DNA of 64,000 nt from Bacteroidaceae bacterium. GTDB taxonomy: Bacteria; Bacteroidota; Bacteroidia; Bacteroidales; Bacteroidaceae. Made by a program: the position numbers and the translations under genes. Where the stretch lies: positions 41,959-105,958 of the forward strand of contig JAGCVH010000030.1 in NCBI GenBank assembly GCA_017962495.1, read 5' to 3'. Positions 34,259-43,177 of the stretch are shown piece after piece; positions within the stretch are counted from its first letter, which is position 1; the number at the start of each line of letters is the position of its first letter. Under the pieces are notes generated by a model. It worked only from the letters and a program-made list of their open reading frames with translations. It did no database searches and was not told the DNA's origin.

Positions 34259-35494
34259 CTATTGTCGCGTTTTCATCACACGATAACCTACGAGTTTGTC
34301 GTATCGACCACCTTGCGGACGATGGTAAACGAGTATGATGTATTCGTTTTCCGTTTCAAAGAAATTGCCATCGGGCGAGACTCCATCCTTTTGCAGGTAC
34401 ATATAGTTGTAATAGCCCTGTTTCAAGTAAACGGCGGCTTCATATCGGCGTGTCTCCTCGTCCCATTGCATGCGACACTTGGGGTCGAAGGGACCATTGC
34501 ACCATTGTCCGTAGAGGTAAATGTCACCTCCCGTAAGCGGTTGACCGGATTCGAGAATGAAGTGTACCCAGAGGTATTCGCTCTCTGTCTCGTTGACTTC
34601 GTCATCCACATCGTTGCGCATGATGAAAGCGCCGTTCTGATCCTCATCATAACTATAATTCCGTGCTGGACGGTCGGCATAGAGCGTGGCATGGTGATAG
34701 GGTTCGTACCAGCGAATGTTGTCGACATTCAAGCCTGGCTTCTCCACATCGAGAATCTCGAACTTATGAAACTCATTGCCGGCAGGGAAGATGAGGGCGC
34801 GCTGGTGGGTAAACTCTATCCCTCCCGACTTTATGATATTGGGTTTCAAATCGACCACCTTGTTGTCTTGCCTGCGATTCTGCATGACCACGGTGTGAAT
34901 TTCGCGCAAAGGGTCGATGATGCGATTGGCGCCATAGCTGATGCTGTAGGTAACTTGCTGATGGCGTTGGTTAAAGTCGATGTCTGTGTTCCCGTTTATC
35001 GAGGCTAAGATGCTCATCGAGGGTTCGGCAATGCAGAACTCAGCCTGCAAGAGAGGCGTATCACGATCGTCGTCATCGAAGATAATCACACGATAATTGC
35101 CTGATAGGCGCAGGCGTGTCTCGTTATTGGGAAGGGTCAGGCGATAGTGCGTATAGAGTTGTGTGGTATTGAACGAATTCTCATAGTCCTCGATGGGTTG
35201 ATCGTTGAAACCTGTGAGGAAGTCGCTCTCGAAGATCCCATCTGTCACCGTCCAATCGGCATTGCAATGCTCAATATGGTAGATATAGCGATGATATTCG
35301 TGACTGAGTTCATCAAATTCGATGGATAGATGTTGCCTTTTCCCTAATTCGAGGATGGGCGCGACAAGTGGATCGCCATCGACCGACAATTGCAAAGAAC
35401 GTATGTCATCACTGAATGTGCGACTCTGTTGGGCAAAGGCGCAATTCAACATAGTGCATTGAACTATGGCGAAGAACAGAAGCAGGCGTTTCAT
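34259..35494 (-). CDS. Type IX secretion system plug protein (DUF5103)
   Basis: A 411-residue protein with a signal peptide (about 1-21). The order of conserved blocks fits the T9SS plug family: TFSDDIRSLQLSVDGDPL, SIEFDELSHEYHRYIYHIEH, NADWTVTDGIFESDFLTGFN, ETRLRLSGNYRVIIFDDDD, and a C-terminal domain with YLQKGYYNYMYLQKDG. In Flavobacterium, Plug closes the periplasmic end of the SprA translocon when PorV is absent. It overlaps the DUF1460 gene by 4 bases. Its presence agrees with the many T9SS-like tails in this window. Confidence 0.85.
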   Translation of the reverse strand: MKRLLLFFAIVQCTMLNCAFAQQSRTFSDDIRSLQLSVDGDPLVAPILELGKRQHLSIEFDELSHEYHRYIYHIEHCNADWTVTDGIFESDFLTGFNDQPIEDYENSFNTTQLYTHYRLTLPNNETRLRLSGNYRVIIFDDDDRDTPLLQAEFCIAEPSMSILASINGNTDIDFNQRHQQVTYSISYGANRIIDPLREIHTVVMQNRRQDNKVVDLKPNIIKSGGIEFTHQRALIFPAGNEFHKFEILDVEKPGLNVDNIRWYEPYHHATLYADRPARNYSYDEDQNGAFIMRNDVDDEVNETESEYLWVHFILESGQPLTGGDIYLYGQWCNGPFDPKCRMQWDEETRRYEAAVYLKQGYYNYMYLQKDGVSPDGNFFETENEYIILVYHRPQGGRYDKLVGYRVMKTRQ

Positions 35495-36330
35495 GGTATT
35501 ACCTCTATAACTCTAATTCCTAATTGACTGGGGTGTTTGCCCATGTATTCGAAAAGAGTCATGGGTTCGGACACCACTTTCTTGTGTATTTGGCTCGCGT
35601 TCAGCAGGTGGAGTTTGCCATCCTTTCCCCATACGGCAAAGCCGATGTGGGAGGTGTCGAGCCCTTGTTTGCGTGTGACGATGGCCAGAATGTCGCCATC
35701 CTTGATGAGACCCAACGATGTTTGCTTCCCCTTATTCAGGTTCGCGCGCGGAATGAAGCGTACTTGTTTGCCCGATGTCTCTTGTTCGAAGCGTCGAATG
35801 CGTTCTTGGGCAGGCTTGTCATCGCGAAGCATTGGGTAGAGGTCGGGGTGTTGACTCATGTAATTGATGCTGATGGTTTGCCTCTGGCTGATAGGTGTTG
35901 GCAATGTCCTTTCCTTGACGAGTCCTAACCTCTCGTTGCTCTCAATCCATTGGGTGAAGTAATGATTGCGCGAGGGATAGCCATCAAGCACACCATTGCG
36001 GTATCGAATGCGCGTTAGATTTCGACAATAGTCAGCATAGCGCGTACTACCTTGCTTATGCGTCATTGCTAAAGCGATGGCCGTCTCCACAAAGGTTGTG
36101 CAATCAAGTTGTCGCAGGTTGACAACGAGTTGCTCGGTGGGGTTCACCTCCAGGGTCTGTCCTACATAAGGCGTACCAATGAGTTGTCGGGCATACCAAA
36201 GGTGGAGTGGGGTCGTGGCTTGGGTGAGTCCTTTTTGCAAGAGTGTCTCCACCCTCGCACTATCCGTCTGGGCAAAGGCTGGAAGGATTTGGACAAGCAA
36301 TAAAAGCAGGGTGAGCAGGTGTGTCTTCAT
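35491..36330 (-). CDS. DUF1460 (N-acetylmuramoyl-L-alanine amidase-like) protein
   Basis: A 279-residue periplasmic protein with a signal peptide ending QILPAFAQ. Family blocks are QLIGTPYVGQTLE, QLDCTTFVETAIALAMT with the candidate catalytic Cys, NHYFTQWIESNE, and GDILAIVTRKQGLDTSHIGF with the candidate catalytic His. DUF1460 has an NlpC/P60-like fold and is thought to cut peptidoglycan peptides or amide bonds. It is coupled by 4-base overlaps to mtgA upstream and the plug gene downstream. Confidence 0.85.
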   Translation of the reverse strand: MKTHLLTLLLLLVQILPAFAQTDSARVETLLQKGLTQATTPLHLWYARQLIGTPYVGQTLEVNPTEQLVVNLRQLDCTTFVETAIALAMTHKQGSTRYADYCRNLTRIRYRNGVLDGYPSRNHYFTQWIESNERLGLVKERTLPTPISQRQTISINYMSQHPDLYPMLRDDKPAQERIRRFEQETSGKQVRFIPRANLNKGKQTSLGLIKDGDILAIVTRKQGLDTSHIGFAVWGKDGKLHLLNASQIHKKVVSEPMTLFEYMGKHPSQLGIRVIEVIP

Positions 36331-37013
36331 TTGTTAATACTTTCGATATAACGCATTTGTTTCAGAATCCATGTTTGCCGACGTAGCATATAGCTCGAGG
36401 GATTCTTCGAACTATAGAGAAGCGGATTGGGGAGCGTAGCGGCAATGAGTGCACAATTGGCACGCGATAAGTCTTTTGCCGAATAACCGAAGTGGAGTTG
36501 CGCCACGGCTTCGGTCCCATAGATGCCATCTCCCATCTCGATGGAATTGAGATATACCTCCATAATGCGGTCCTTTCCCCAAATCAACTCTATGAGTGCT
36601 GTGAAGTAAACCTCAAAGCCTTTCCTAAACCATGAGGCCTTGGGCCAGAGGAAAACATTCTTTGCCGTCTGTTGGCTGATGGTGGAAGCGCCACGCTTTC
36701 GCTTGCCACTTTGCCTTTCCTTGATGGCTTTGTCAATCTCACCAAAGTCGAATCCCCGATGTTCCAGGAATCGTTGGTCTTCGCTCGCCATAACGGCAAT
36801 GGGCAAGTTGGGCGACATCTCCTCGATGGGCATCCAATGATGGCGCATGCGTATCTTTTCGCCATGTTTCATCTGCTGGGCGCATCGAATGAACATCAGC
36901 GGTGTGAAGTATACGGGACACCAACGAAGGATGACAACCAAAAGGATTGTACCCCCGAAGAACAGGAGCACAATCCTTTTTATAAATTTCCTGATTTTAC
37001 GAATAATTGTCAA
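36327..37013 (-). CDS. mtgA: Monofunctional peptidoglycan glycosyltransferase
   Basis: A 228-residue GT51 enzyme that polymerises lipid II into glycan strands. One N-terminal membrane helix (about 13-30) precedes the conserved ASEDQRFLEHRGFDFGEI with the catalytic Glu, then KRGASTISQQTAKNVFLWP, KDRIMEVYLNSIEMGDGIYG and a final ALIAATLPNPLLYSSKNPS block. There is no transpeptidase domain, so it is the monofunctional form. It lies between an OmpA-like lipoprotein and a peptidoglycan amidase-like gene, an envelope-building cluster. Confidence 0.93.
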   Translation of the reverse strand: MTIIRKIRKFIKRIVLLFFGGTILLVVILRWCPVYFTPLMFIRCAQQMKHGEKIRMRHHWMPIEEMSPNLPIAVMASEDQRFLEHRGFDFGEIDKAIKERQSGKRKRGASTISQQTAKNVFLWPKASWFRKGFEVYFTALIELIWGKDRIMEVYLNSIEMGDGIYGTEAVAQLHFGYSAKDLSRANCALIAATLPNPLLYSSKNPSSYMLRRQTWILKQMRYIESINK

Positions 37014-37042
37014 TTATCTATCAATTATCCATTATCGGAAAA

Positions 37043-37759
37043 CTACTGCAGAGTACCTGCCTCTGCGGCCTTGATCATAGCATCGCTGGCATAGAGGTAA
37101 ACCTCTACACGACGGCTGGCGTTACGATCTTCCTTGCCGTTGGCATCGTAAATCAGGTAGTTGGGGTCTTCACCGTAACCAGTGGTACCCTTAATCTGAC
37201 GGCTTGATACACCGCAGTTGCCGGTCAGGAAGTTCTGAACTGAACTTGCACGGCTCTGGCTCAGGGTCAGGTTGGTCTGGTCGCTACCATCTGAACTTGC
37301 AAAACCACAGATGGAAACGTCGCAATCCGTGTAAACGTTCAGCACGTTGGTGGCAAACTTTCTCAGGGAAGCTTGAGCGGCAGGAGTCAGGGTAGACTTA
37401 CCAACAGCAAACAGAATGCCATTGTCGAAGGTAACCTTCACGGCGTCGAGGCCATTAGAGTCCTTAGTCTTCTCAACCTGAGCGGCTTCCAATGCACGAG
37501 CGGCTTCAGCGGCCTTGTCCATCTTGCGACCAATCAGTGTACCTGCAGTTGCACCAACAGCTGTACCAGCGGCACTACCAATGATGGTACCCAGCTTGGT
37601 GTTGCCAGTAAGGTGGCCAATGAGAGCGCCAATACCTGTACCTGCAGCACCACCTGCGGCTGTACCGATAAGAGCACCCTTACCAGTGTTGCTCATGTTG
37701 CAACCTGAAATCACAAGGACAGCACACAACATGCCTGCCCATACCTTTAATGCTTTCAT
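37043..37759 (-). CDS. OmpA-family lipoprotein with glycine-zipper domain (YiaD-like)
   Basis: The start is placed at the ATG at 37759 (MKALKVWAGM), giving 238 residues; a TTG two codons earlier is also in frame. A lipoprotein signal (lipobox ISGC, Cys about 20) precedes a glycine zipper (about 28-78, ALIGTAAGGAAGTGIGALIG) that likely inserts in the outer membrane, then an OmpA-like peptidoglycan-binding domain (about 100-225, TPAAQASLRKFATNVL, then LSQSRASSVQNFL and NRRVEVYL-like NASRRVEVYL). It tethers the outer membrane to the wall. It heads the mtgA/DUF1460/plug set. Confidence 0.9.
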   Translation of the reverse strand: MKALKVWAGMLCAVLVISGCNMSNTGKGALIGTAAGGAAGTGIGALIGHLTGNTKLGTIIGSAAGTAVGATAGTLIGRKMDKAAEAARALEAAQVEKTKDSNGLDAVKVTFDNGILFAVGKSTLTPAAQASLRKFATNVLNVYTDCDVSICGFASSDGSDQTNLTLSQSRASSVQNFLTGNCGVSSRQIKGTTGYGEDPNYLIYDANGKEDRNASRRVEVYLYASDAMIKAAEAGTLQ

Positions 37760-37798
37760 AATCAATATTTTTTAAGTTAATAATAATAGATGTCTGTG

Positions 37799-37806
37799 CA
37801 AAGATA
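37799..37806 (-). promoter_or_regulatory. Probable -7 box of the OmpA-like operon
   Basis: Minus-strand TATCTTTG (plus CAAAGATA), 40 bases upstream of the ATG. No TTTG is found at the -33 position, so promoter strength is uncertain. Confidence 0.5.
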
Positions 37807-37827
37807 AGAATTAATTATGAATTGTGA

Positions 37828-37858
37828 ATTGAGAATTGTGAAATATTTCGTACCTTTG
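37828..37858 (+). promoter_or_regulatory. Promoter of proS
   Basis: ATTG (37828-37831), 19 bases, TACCTTTG (37851-37858), 30 bases upstream of the proS ATG. Confidence 0.65.
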
Positions 37859-37888
37859 CACACAAATAATTAAAAAAGCATTAGTTTT

Positions 37889-39370
37889 ATGGCAAAAGAG
37901 CTGGATTTTCTTACGAAAAGAAGCGAAGATTATTCGCGTTGGTATAATGAACTTGTTGTAAAGGCAGATTTGGCCGAACAAAGCGATGTCCGTGGTTGTA
38001 TGGTTATCAAACCCTATGGTTATGCTATTTGGGAACGCATGCAACGCTTACTCGATGACCGCTTTAAGGCCACTGGCGTGCAAAACGCCTATTTCCCTCT
38101 TCTTATTCCGAAGTCATTTCTCAGTCGTGAGGCAGAGCACGTGGAAGGCTTTGCCAAGGAATGTGCCGTGGTTACCCATTATCGCCTGAAGACAAACGAG
38201 ACTCGCGACGGCGTTGTGGTTGACCCTGCAGCAAAGCTTGAGGAAGAACTCATTATCCGTCCGACTTCTGAAACCATTATTTGGAATACTTATAAGAATT
38301 GGATACACTCGTATCGCGACCTGCCCTTGCTCATCAACCAATGGTGTAATGTTATGCGTTGGGAGATGCGTACGCGTTTGTTCTTGCGTACGAGCGAGTT
38401 CCTTTGGCAGGAAGGTCATACTGCTCACGCCACCCGCGAGGAGGCAGAAGAGCGTGCAAAGTTGATGCTGAAGGTGTATGCCGACTTTGCAGAAGAGGTA
38501 ATGGCAGTGCCTGTCATTCAAGGTGTGAAGAGCGAAACAGAACGCTTTGCCGGAGCACTTGACACCTACACCATAGAGGCCATGATGCAGGATGGTAAGG
38601 CCTTGCAGTCAGGTACGAGTCACTTCCTCGGACAGAACTTTGGTAAGGCATTCAATGTCACGTTCACCGACGAGCAGAATCAACCTCAGTTTGCTTGGGC
38701 AACGTCATGGGGCGTTTCGACTCGCCTCATGGGTGCGCTCATCATGACTCACTCCGACGACAACGGACTTGTCCTGCCTCCGCGTCTTGCACCTATCCAG
38801 GTTGTTATAGTTCCTATTTATAAGAACGACGAGCAACTCAAGAAAGTCGATGAGGCCGTTAACCCCATTGTGGAAGAGTTGAGGAAATTAGGCATTAGCG
38901 TCAAGTATGACAATGCCGACAACCGTCGTCCTGGCTTTAAGTTTGCCGATTATGAGTTGAAGGGTGTACCCGTTCGCCTTGTTCTTGGTGCCCGTGACCT
39001 TGAGAACGGAACTGTTGAGGTTATGCGTCGTGACACGTTGGAGAAGGAGACTCGTCCTCTGGAAGGAATCGTTCAGTATGTGCAGACTTTGCTCGACGAC
39101 ATACAGAAGAATATCTTCGAGAAAGCACGTGCGTATCGTGATAGCCGCATCTATGAGTGCGACGATTACGAAGAATTCAAGGATCGCGTCAAAGATGGAG
39201 GCTTCTTCCTTTGCCATTGGGATGGCACTACCGAGACGGAGGCCAAGATTAAGGAAGACACGCAGGCGACCATTCGCTGCATTCCTTATGGTTTCGAACA
39301 GACGCCCGGTGTGGATATGGTAAGCGGTAAACCCGCTGTTGCCCGAGTTTTGATAGCACGATCTTATTGA
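37889..39370 (+). CDS. proS: Prolyl-tRNA synthetase (archaeal/eukaryal type)
   Basis: A 493-residue class II synthetase that charges tRNA-Pro. Motifs include the N-terminal [30 protein letters not shown] (motif 2 entry), [30 protein letters not shown] and [19 protein letters not shown] (motif 3), then an anticodon-binding domain ([11 protein letters not shown]-like) and a zinc-binding-type C-terminal domain ending in the characteristic RSY. It lacks the bacterial editing insertion, as expected for the short form common in Bacteroidetes. Confidence 0.95.
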   Translation: MAKELDFLTKRSEDYSRWYNELVVKADLAEQSDVRGCMVIKPYGYAIWERMQRLLDDRFKATGVQNAYFPLLIPKSFLSREAEHVEGFAKECAVVTHYRLKTNETRDGVVVDPAAKLEEELIIRPTSETIIWNTYKNWIHSYRDLPLLINQWCNVMRWEMRTRLFLRTSEFLWQEGHTAHATREEAEERAKLMLKVYADFAEEVMAVPVIQGVKSETERFAGALDTYTIEAMMQDGKALQSGTSHFLGQNFGKAFNVTFTDEQNQPQFAWATSWGVSTRLMGALIMTHSDDNGLVLPPRLAPIQVVIVPIYKNDEQLKKVDEAVNPIVEELRKLGISVKYDNADNRRPGFKFADYELKGVPVRLVLGARDLENGTVEVMRRDTLEKETRPLEGIVQYVQTLLDDIQKNIFEKARAYRDSRIYECDDYEEFKDRVKDGGFFLCHWDGTTETEAKIKEDTQATIRCIPYGFEQTPGVDMVSGKPAVARVLIARSY

Positions 39371-39372
39371 TT

Positions 39373-40629
39373 ATGAGATATTCTCCCTGGCAATGGATTC
39401 CTAGTCTTTTTGCTGCAGAGGGAATACCTGCGGCCATTGTTACCTATGTGGCCGTGCTCATGTTTCTTCAGATTGATGTAAAGCCTGCAATGGCCACGTG
39501 CTATTGTGGGCTTCTCTTTTTGCCTTGGGTGCTCAAGTCTTTCTTGCGTTCCTATGTGCGTCGGCTTGGACTATTCCGTCGGCAATTGCAATGGCTCGAA
39601 CTGACGATGGTGGCCGTGCTCATGCTTTTGGCCTTTGTGTTTCCGCGTTACACCCTTAGGAGTCTGTGGCTTTTCATAGGCCTTTTTGCGCTCTCTTTCT
39701 TGACCGCATGGCACGAACTTGCGGCTCGCATGTACTACGAACGCATGTTGCGTCCTCGGGTTCAGCGCTTATTCAATGGACCGAAGATAGTTGCCACTCA
39801 GTCGGCGGTTGTCCTTACCTATGGGTTGCTAATCATGTTTGTTGGAGCCCTGCAGGTCATCTATCGGCGTATTCCTCGTTCGTGGACTGAAGGCTGTTAT
39901 TTAGTTGCAGGCATTATGCTTCTCTTTGCCCTTCGCCATTTGTTTGTCTTGCATCGTACGATGGTTAACGACGACCGAAGGCGAGGCTCGGCCATAGAAG
40001 CCGTTCGTGATGAGATACGCGTAATCGACCGCATTCGTCAGAAGCCTCATTGGTTCTTGGTAAGTTTTTCCCTTGCCATGTTACTTCTGCCTCAGAGTCT
40101 TATGTTCTACAGTCGAGTACTCTTCCTTATGGCGCCGACTACGGAGGGAGGACTTGGATGCACGCTTATCGATGTCGGATTTGCTCAAGGCACCGTGGGG
40201 GTGATTGCTTTCTCTGCAGGCTTGCTCTTAGGTCGTCAGTTGCTTCGCTGGGTCGATGTCACTCATGTCTTTTGGCTTTTGGCCGTTTCGCTTGGTCTTT
40301 CCCCATTGGCCTATCTGCTCATGTCATGGGAACCACCATCTTCGCTTCTTATGTTGTGTGTGGCCACATTCCAAGCCCAGTTCTTCTTTGGCTTCGGCCT
40401 TAATCTCGCCCACCCGTTTGTCCATTACATCAGTGGGGAACGCTATCGCAATACCATCAATCATCTTTATATTCCGCTCATCTCTTTTGCCATGCTCCCT
40501 GCGATGGCCATATCGGGATGGTTTGTAATGAAGCTTGGTTTTCGCAATTTCTTCCTTGTTGATGTGCTGATGGCTCCTCTTGCATGGCTCTTTGTACGGC
40601 TATCGAGATGCCGTTTTATGCTATCTTGA
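39373..40629 (+). CDS. MFS transporter, AmpG-like
   Basis: The start is the ATG at 39373 (MRYSPWQWIPSLFAAEGIPA), 2 bases after the proS stop, giving 418 residues; an upstream TTG overlapping that stop is less likely. About 12 membrane segments. The N-terminal blocks WIPSLFAAEGIPAAIV and FLPWVLKSFLRSYV match AmpG-type permeases, which import muropeptide or related sugars for recycling. Basic residues follow helix 2-3 as in MFS proteins. A clear paralogue lies at 47741. The substrate is not determined. Confidence 0.8.
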   Translation: MRYSPWQWIPSLFAAEGIPAAIVTYVAVLMFLQIDVKPAMATCYCGLLFLPWVLKSFLRSYVRRLGLFRRQLQWLELTMVAVLMLLAFVFPRYTLRSLWLFIGLFALSFLTAWHELAARMYYERMLRPRVQRLFNGPKIVATQSAVVLTYGLLIMFVGALQVIYRRIPRSWTEGCYLVAGIMLLFALRHLFVLHRTMVNDDRRRGSAIEAVRDEIRVIDRIRQKPHWFLVSFSLAMLLLPQSLMFYSRVLFLMAPTTEGGLGCTLIDVGFAQGTVGVIAFSAGLLLGRQLLRWVDVTHVFWLLAVSLGLSPLAYLLMSWEPPSSLLMLCVATFQAQFFFGFGLNLAHPFVHYISGERYRNTINHLYIPLISFAMLPAMAISGWFVMKLGFRNFFLVDVLMAPLAWLFVRLSRCRFMLS

Positions 40630-40648
40630 AGAATTTTGTCTTTAATTC

Positions 40649-40680
40649 TTTTTTCTATTCCATATTTATTTATAACTTTG
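40649..40680 (+). promoter_or_regulatory. Probable promoter of the DUF4859 gene
   Basis: TAACTTTG (40673-40680) fits the -7 consensus. TTTT (40649-40652) lies 20 bases upstream as a poor -33 box. The leader is about 65 bases. Confidence 0.5.
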
Positions 40681-40750
40681 TGAGGATATTTAGCAATAAA
40701 GACGAAACTGACTAACCAATTAATTATTAACTTCAATCTTTTATTATGGT

Positions 40751-42772
40751 ATGAAAACTACACTATTTAAGTCTTTTATGGCTCTGTTGGCCTGTCTATT
40801 TGTGACGACCGCATGGGCGCAGTCGGAGGGTGATGAGGTCACTTACGAAATTCCCGAACCTGCAACACTCGTTGAGAGCAAGTTGAATGTGGTGGGCACA
40901 AGTGAAGTGGTTGTTGAGCAATATGGTCGTGCTGACTACAGCGCAGACGCTATTGAGGTCGACATCAACGAAGCTATGACCAAGTTGGGCATCGCAAGCC
41001 TTGAGGAGTTTGCCGCCATTATCCCTGAAATCCTCTATTGCACCAAGTACTTTATGGGTGATGAGGCATTGCCTGGTGGACCTAAGCTCGACACTCTCTC
41101 CAACGAGGCTACCGCCCAATACCCCGGTTTCTGGATGCGTCCCGTTCTTGACGAGGATGAGAACGAGACAGGTGAACTGGCATCTGCTCCATATGCAGAG
41201 GCCGACAAGTTCTATGCCGAAGCCTTTGCCATCAACGCTGAGACGGGCATACTCTCATTCAATGTGGGTCAATATCCCAATCAGTTGCAGGGCGGTGAAA
41301 GTTATACTGCCAACATGTACATCATCTATGGCGACAAGGCTTGGCGTCTGCACTTTACTTTCAAGGTGCTGAAGATTGAGGCAGGTTCACTGGCCGACTA
41401 CAATAAGGTAGGTGAAGATACAAAGACAGTTGAACAGGAACCAACAACCAACTATATGACCGTTGCCGTTCCCGTTGATATTGAGGCAATTGCAGCAGAG
41501 CTGGGTTGTGATGTGGCCGATATCCAGTTGTTTGCCCTGAACGACGCCGGTGAGTTTGCACCCAGAGCTACGGCTAACAATGGTGGTTTCTGGTTTAATG
41601 CCGATGGCGCAGTTGTGGGTTGGGGCTCAGGATGTACCATCTTCATCGAGCCTGCTACGCTTAATGACTTCTCCGTGTTCAATGTAGGGCAGTATCCCAG
41701 TGCTTTGGGTGCAGGCGACAAAGCGTCTGCTACCATCTATTTCATTGGAGGCGAGAACTACTATGCTTTGACCATCACCTTGAATGTAATTAGTCCACAA
41801 CCTATAGACACAGATTTCAATATTGTTGACGAACGTGGTCTCGTGGCTTTGACTCTGGCTCGTGGTGCTGGTGATTACACGTGCGACCAATATCCTAAGA
41901 TATCTCTTACGACTCTTGAAGAGGTTATAGGCACGGCAAGTCCTAAGCTCTATGGCTTGGCCACTGACGAGAACGCCGAGTTATATGGTAGTCCTTACTC
42001 TGATGCCTATAGTTGTGATCCTAATCCTGGCTTCTGGCTTAATGCCGAAGGACGCGTGTCTATTTGGGGCGACTCCAATGCTCGCATTGGTGTCAGTTAT
42101 TTGGCTGATGGCACATTCCAGCTTTTCCAGTATCCCGATCGCAATGCCGTGGGCGATGTGTTTACCACACAGTTGTTCCTGGCTAACCCCACAACCAGCG
42201 ACATGATGAAGATTAACCTGACCGTTAAGTTTGTATCCGAAATCGAGGAAGTGGAGATTGTAGGTAGTCAGGAAGTAAACATCCCCGTTGGTGCAGATAA
42301 TGTTGAAGTTGTCTTCGACCTTGCTCCTGCGGCTGAGGCTTTAGGTGTTACAGTCGAAGAATTGCTCGACGAGGAGAATGCTTGCTTGCGTGGATTCACG
42401 AAGGCTGGTGTTTATGGCGAGGCTCAGCCTGCTTCCACAGGCCTGGGATTCGATATTGACGGTGGCTTCAATCCATATGGTAGCATCTACTTCATCATCG
42501 AATTCGATGCCGTCCGCAATGAGATACTGATGACCACAGTTAGTGACGTCGAAATCCCAGATAACTTCAATGTGCCTGCACAATTCTGTATTCAGGTCGA
42601 TGGAAAACAGTACGTCTATAATGCTCACCTTGTTTCCGAAAGCATTTACGTAGGCATTGATGAGGTGAAGAGTGCAAAGGCCGACAATAGCGTCTTCGAC
42701 CTTAGTGGTCGTCGTGTGCAGAAAGCCACTCGTGGTGTTTACATCCAGAACGGCAAGAAGGTAATCAAGTAA
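40751..42772 (+). CDS. Secreted tandem DUF4859-like repeat protein with T9SS-like tail
   Basis: A 673-residue protein with a signal peptide (ending TTAWAQ). At least four modules of about 140 residues share the scheme: a PxFWxxxxGxVxxWG block (PGFWLNAEGRVSIWGDSN), then FNVGQYP or LFQYPDR, then a GD/GE turn and a final strand ending L.V. This matches DUF4859, a Bacteroidales beta domain of unknown role. The end (VFDLSGRRVQKATRGVYI, GKKVIK) is the T9SS-like sorting tail. No enzyme motif is seen; adhesion or glycan binding is a guess. Confidence 0.75.
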   Translation: MKTTLFKSFMALLACLFVTTAWAQSEGDEVTYEIPEPATLVESKLNVVGTSEVVVEQYGRADYSADAIEVDINEAMTKLGIASLEEFAAIIPEILYCTKYFMGDEALPGGPKLDTLSNEATAQYPGFWMRPVLDEDENETGELASAPYAEADKFYAEAFAINAETGILSFNVGQYPNQLQGGESYTANMYIIYGDKAWRLHFTFKVLKIEAGSLADYNKVGEDTKTVEQEPTTNYMTVAVPVDIEAIAAELGCDVADIQLFALNDAGEFAPRATANNGGFWFNADGAVVGWGSGCTIFIEPATLNDFSVFNVGQYPSALGAGDKASATIYFIGGENYYALTITLNVISPQPIDTDFNIVDERGLVALTLARGAGDYTCDQYPKISLTTLEEVIGTASPKLYGLATDENAELYGSPYSDAYSCDPNPGFWLNAEGRVSIWGDSNARIGVSYLADGTFQLFQYPDRNAVGDVFTTQLFLANPTTSDMMKINLTVKFVSEIEEVEIVGSQEVNIPVGADNVEVVFDLAPAAEALGVTVEELLDEENACLRGFTKAGVYGEAQPASTGLGFDIDGGFNPYGSIYFIIEFDAVRNEILMTTVSDVEIPDNFNVPAQFCIQVDGKQYVYNAHLVSESIYVGIDEVKSAKADNSVFDLSGRRVQKATRGVYIQNGKKVIK

Positions 42773-42799
42773 TCATTGGGTATTCCCCATCCTTTTCAT

Positions 42800-42834
42800 A
42801 AGCGTCCTGCCCTCTCGTGGCGGGGCGCTTTTTT
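42800..42834 (+). terminator. Intrinsic terminator of the DUF4859 gene
   Basis: A 12-bp stem AAGCGTCCTGCC/GGCGGGGCGCTT (42800-42811, 42819-42830, two G-U pairs) with a 7-base loop, running into six T residues (42829-42834), 27 bases after the stop. Confidence 0.9.
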
Positions 42835-42883
42835 GTGTATTGTTGACAAGGATGTCTTTGATGACGTCTCTGCGCTCAATGCC

Positions 42884-43103
42884 TTTTGAACATAGGTTCG
42901 ATGCGCTTTGAATATAGGTTCGATACACTTTGAACATAGGTTCGATGCATTAAGCCCTTAGGCCTTCCGAAATAAGGCCTGAGGTCCTCCGTGAGAAAGC
43001 CTTAGGCGTTATGCTCAAGGGTTGTACAACCATGAGACGGAAGTTGTACACGTATGTGCTGAAGGTTGTACAAGCATGAGCCCAAGGTTGTACTAACAGA
43101 AGG
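42884..43103. repeat. Composite 22-bp-period array, 10 units of three core types
   Basis: Ten contiguous 22-bp units. Units 1-3 (from 42884) carry TTTGAACATAGGTTCGAT. Units 4-6 (from 42950) carry an AGGCCT or CTTAGG core. Units 7-10 (from 43016) carry AAGGTTGTAC followed by a variable end. The period holds across both type changes. Cores are near-palindromic: GAACATAGGTTC, AAGGCCT and GGTTGTACAACC. The array lies in a 405-base gap (42773-43177) between convergent genes with a terminator on each side. 22 is not a multiple of 3 and no coding frame runs through it. Confidence 0.85.
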
Positions 43104-43121
43104 GCGGACATAAACAAGCAC

Positions 43122-43151
43122 GGGCCACCGCAAAAGGTTATGCGATGGCCC
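43122..43151 (-). terminator. Terminator-like hairpin after the metalloprotease gene
   Basis: In the leftward transcript GGGCCAUCGC (plus 43142-43151) pairs with GCGGUGGCCC (plus 43122-43131) as a full 10-bp stem with one G-U pair. The following sequence is only moderately U-rich. It is 26 bases past the stop codon. Confidence 0.6.
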
Positions 43152-43177
43152 GAGAGATATAAGCGATGAACTCCTTG

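Noticed and set aside
34229-35008. 259-residue open frame antisense to the T9SS plug gene
   Set aside because: Starts in the repeat array and has only composition-driven hydrophobicity; the plug gene on the other strand has conserved family blocks.
42884-43103. CRISPR array or tRNA T-arm cluster (GGTTCGAT recurs)
   Set aside because: Units are contiguous with no 30-bp spacers, there are no cas genes, and no acceptor or anticodon stems can be built around GGTTCGAT.
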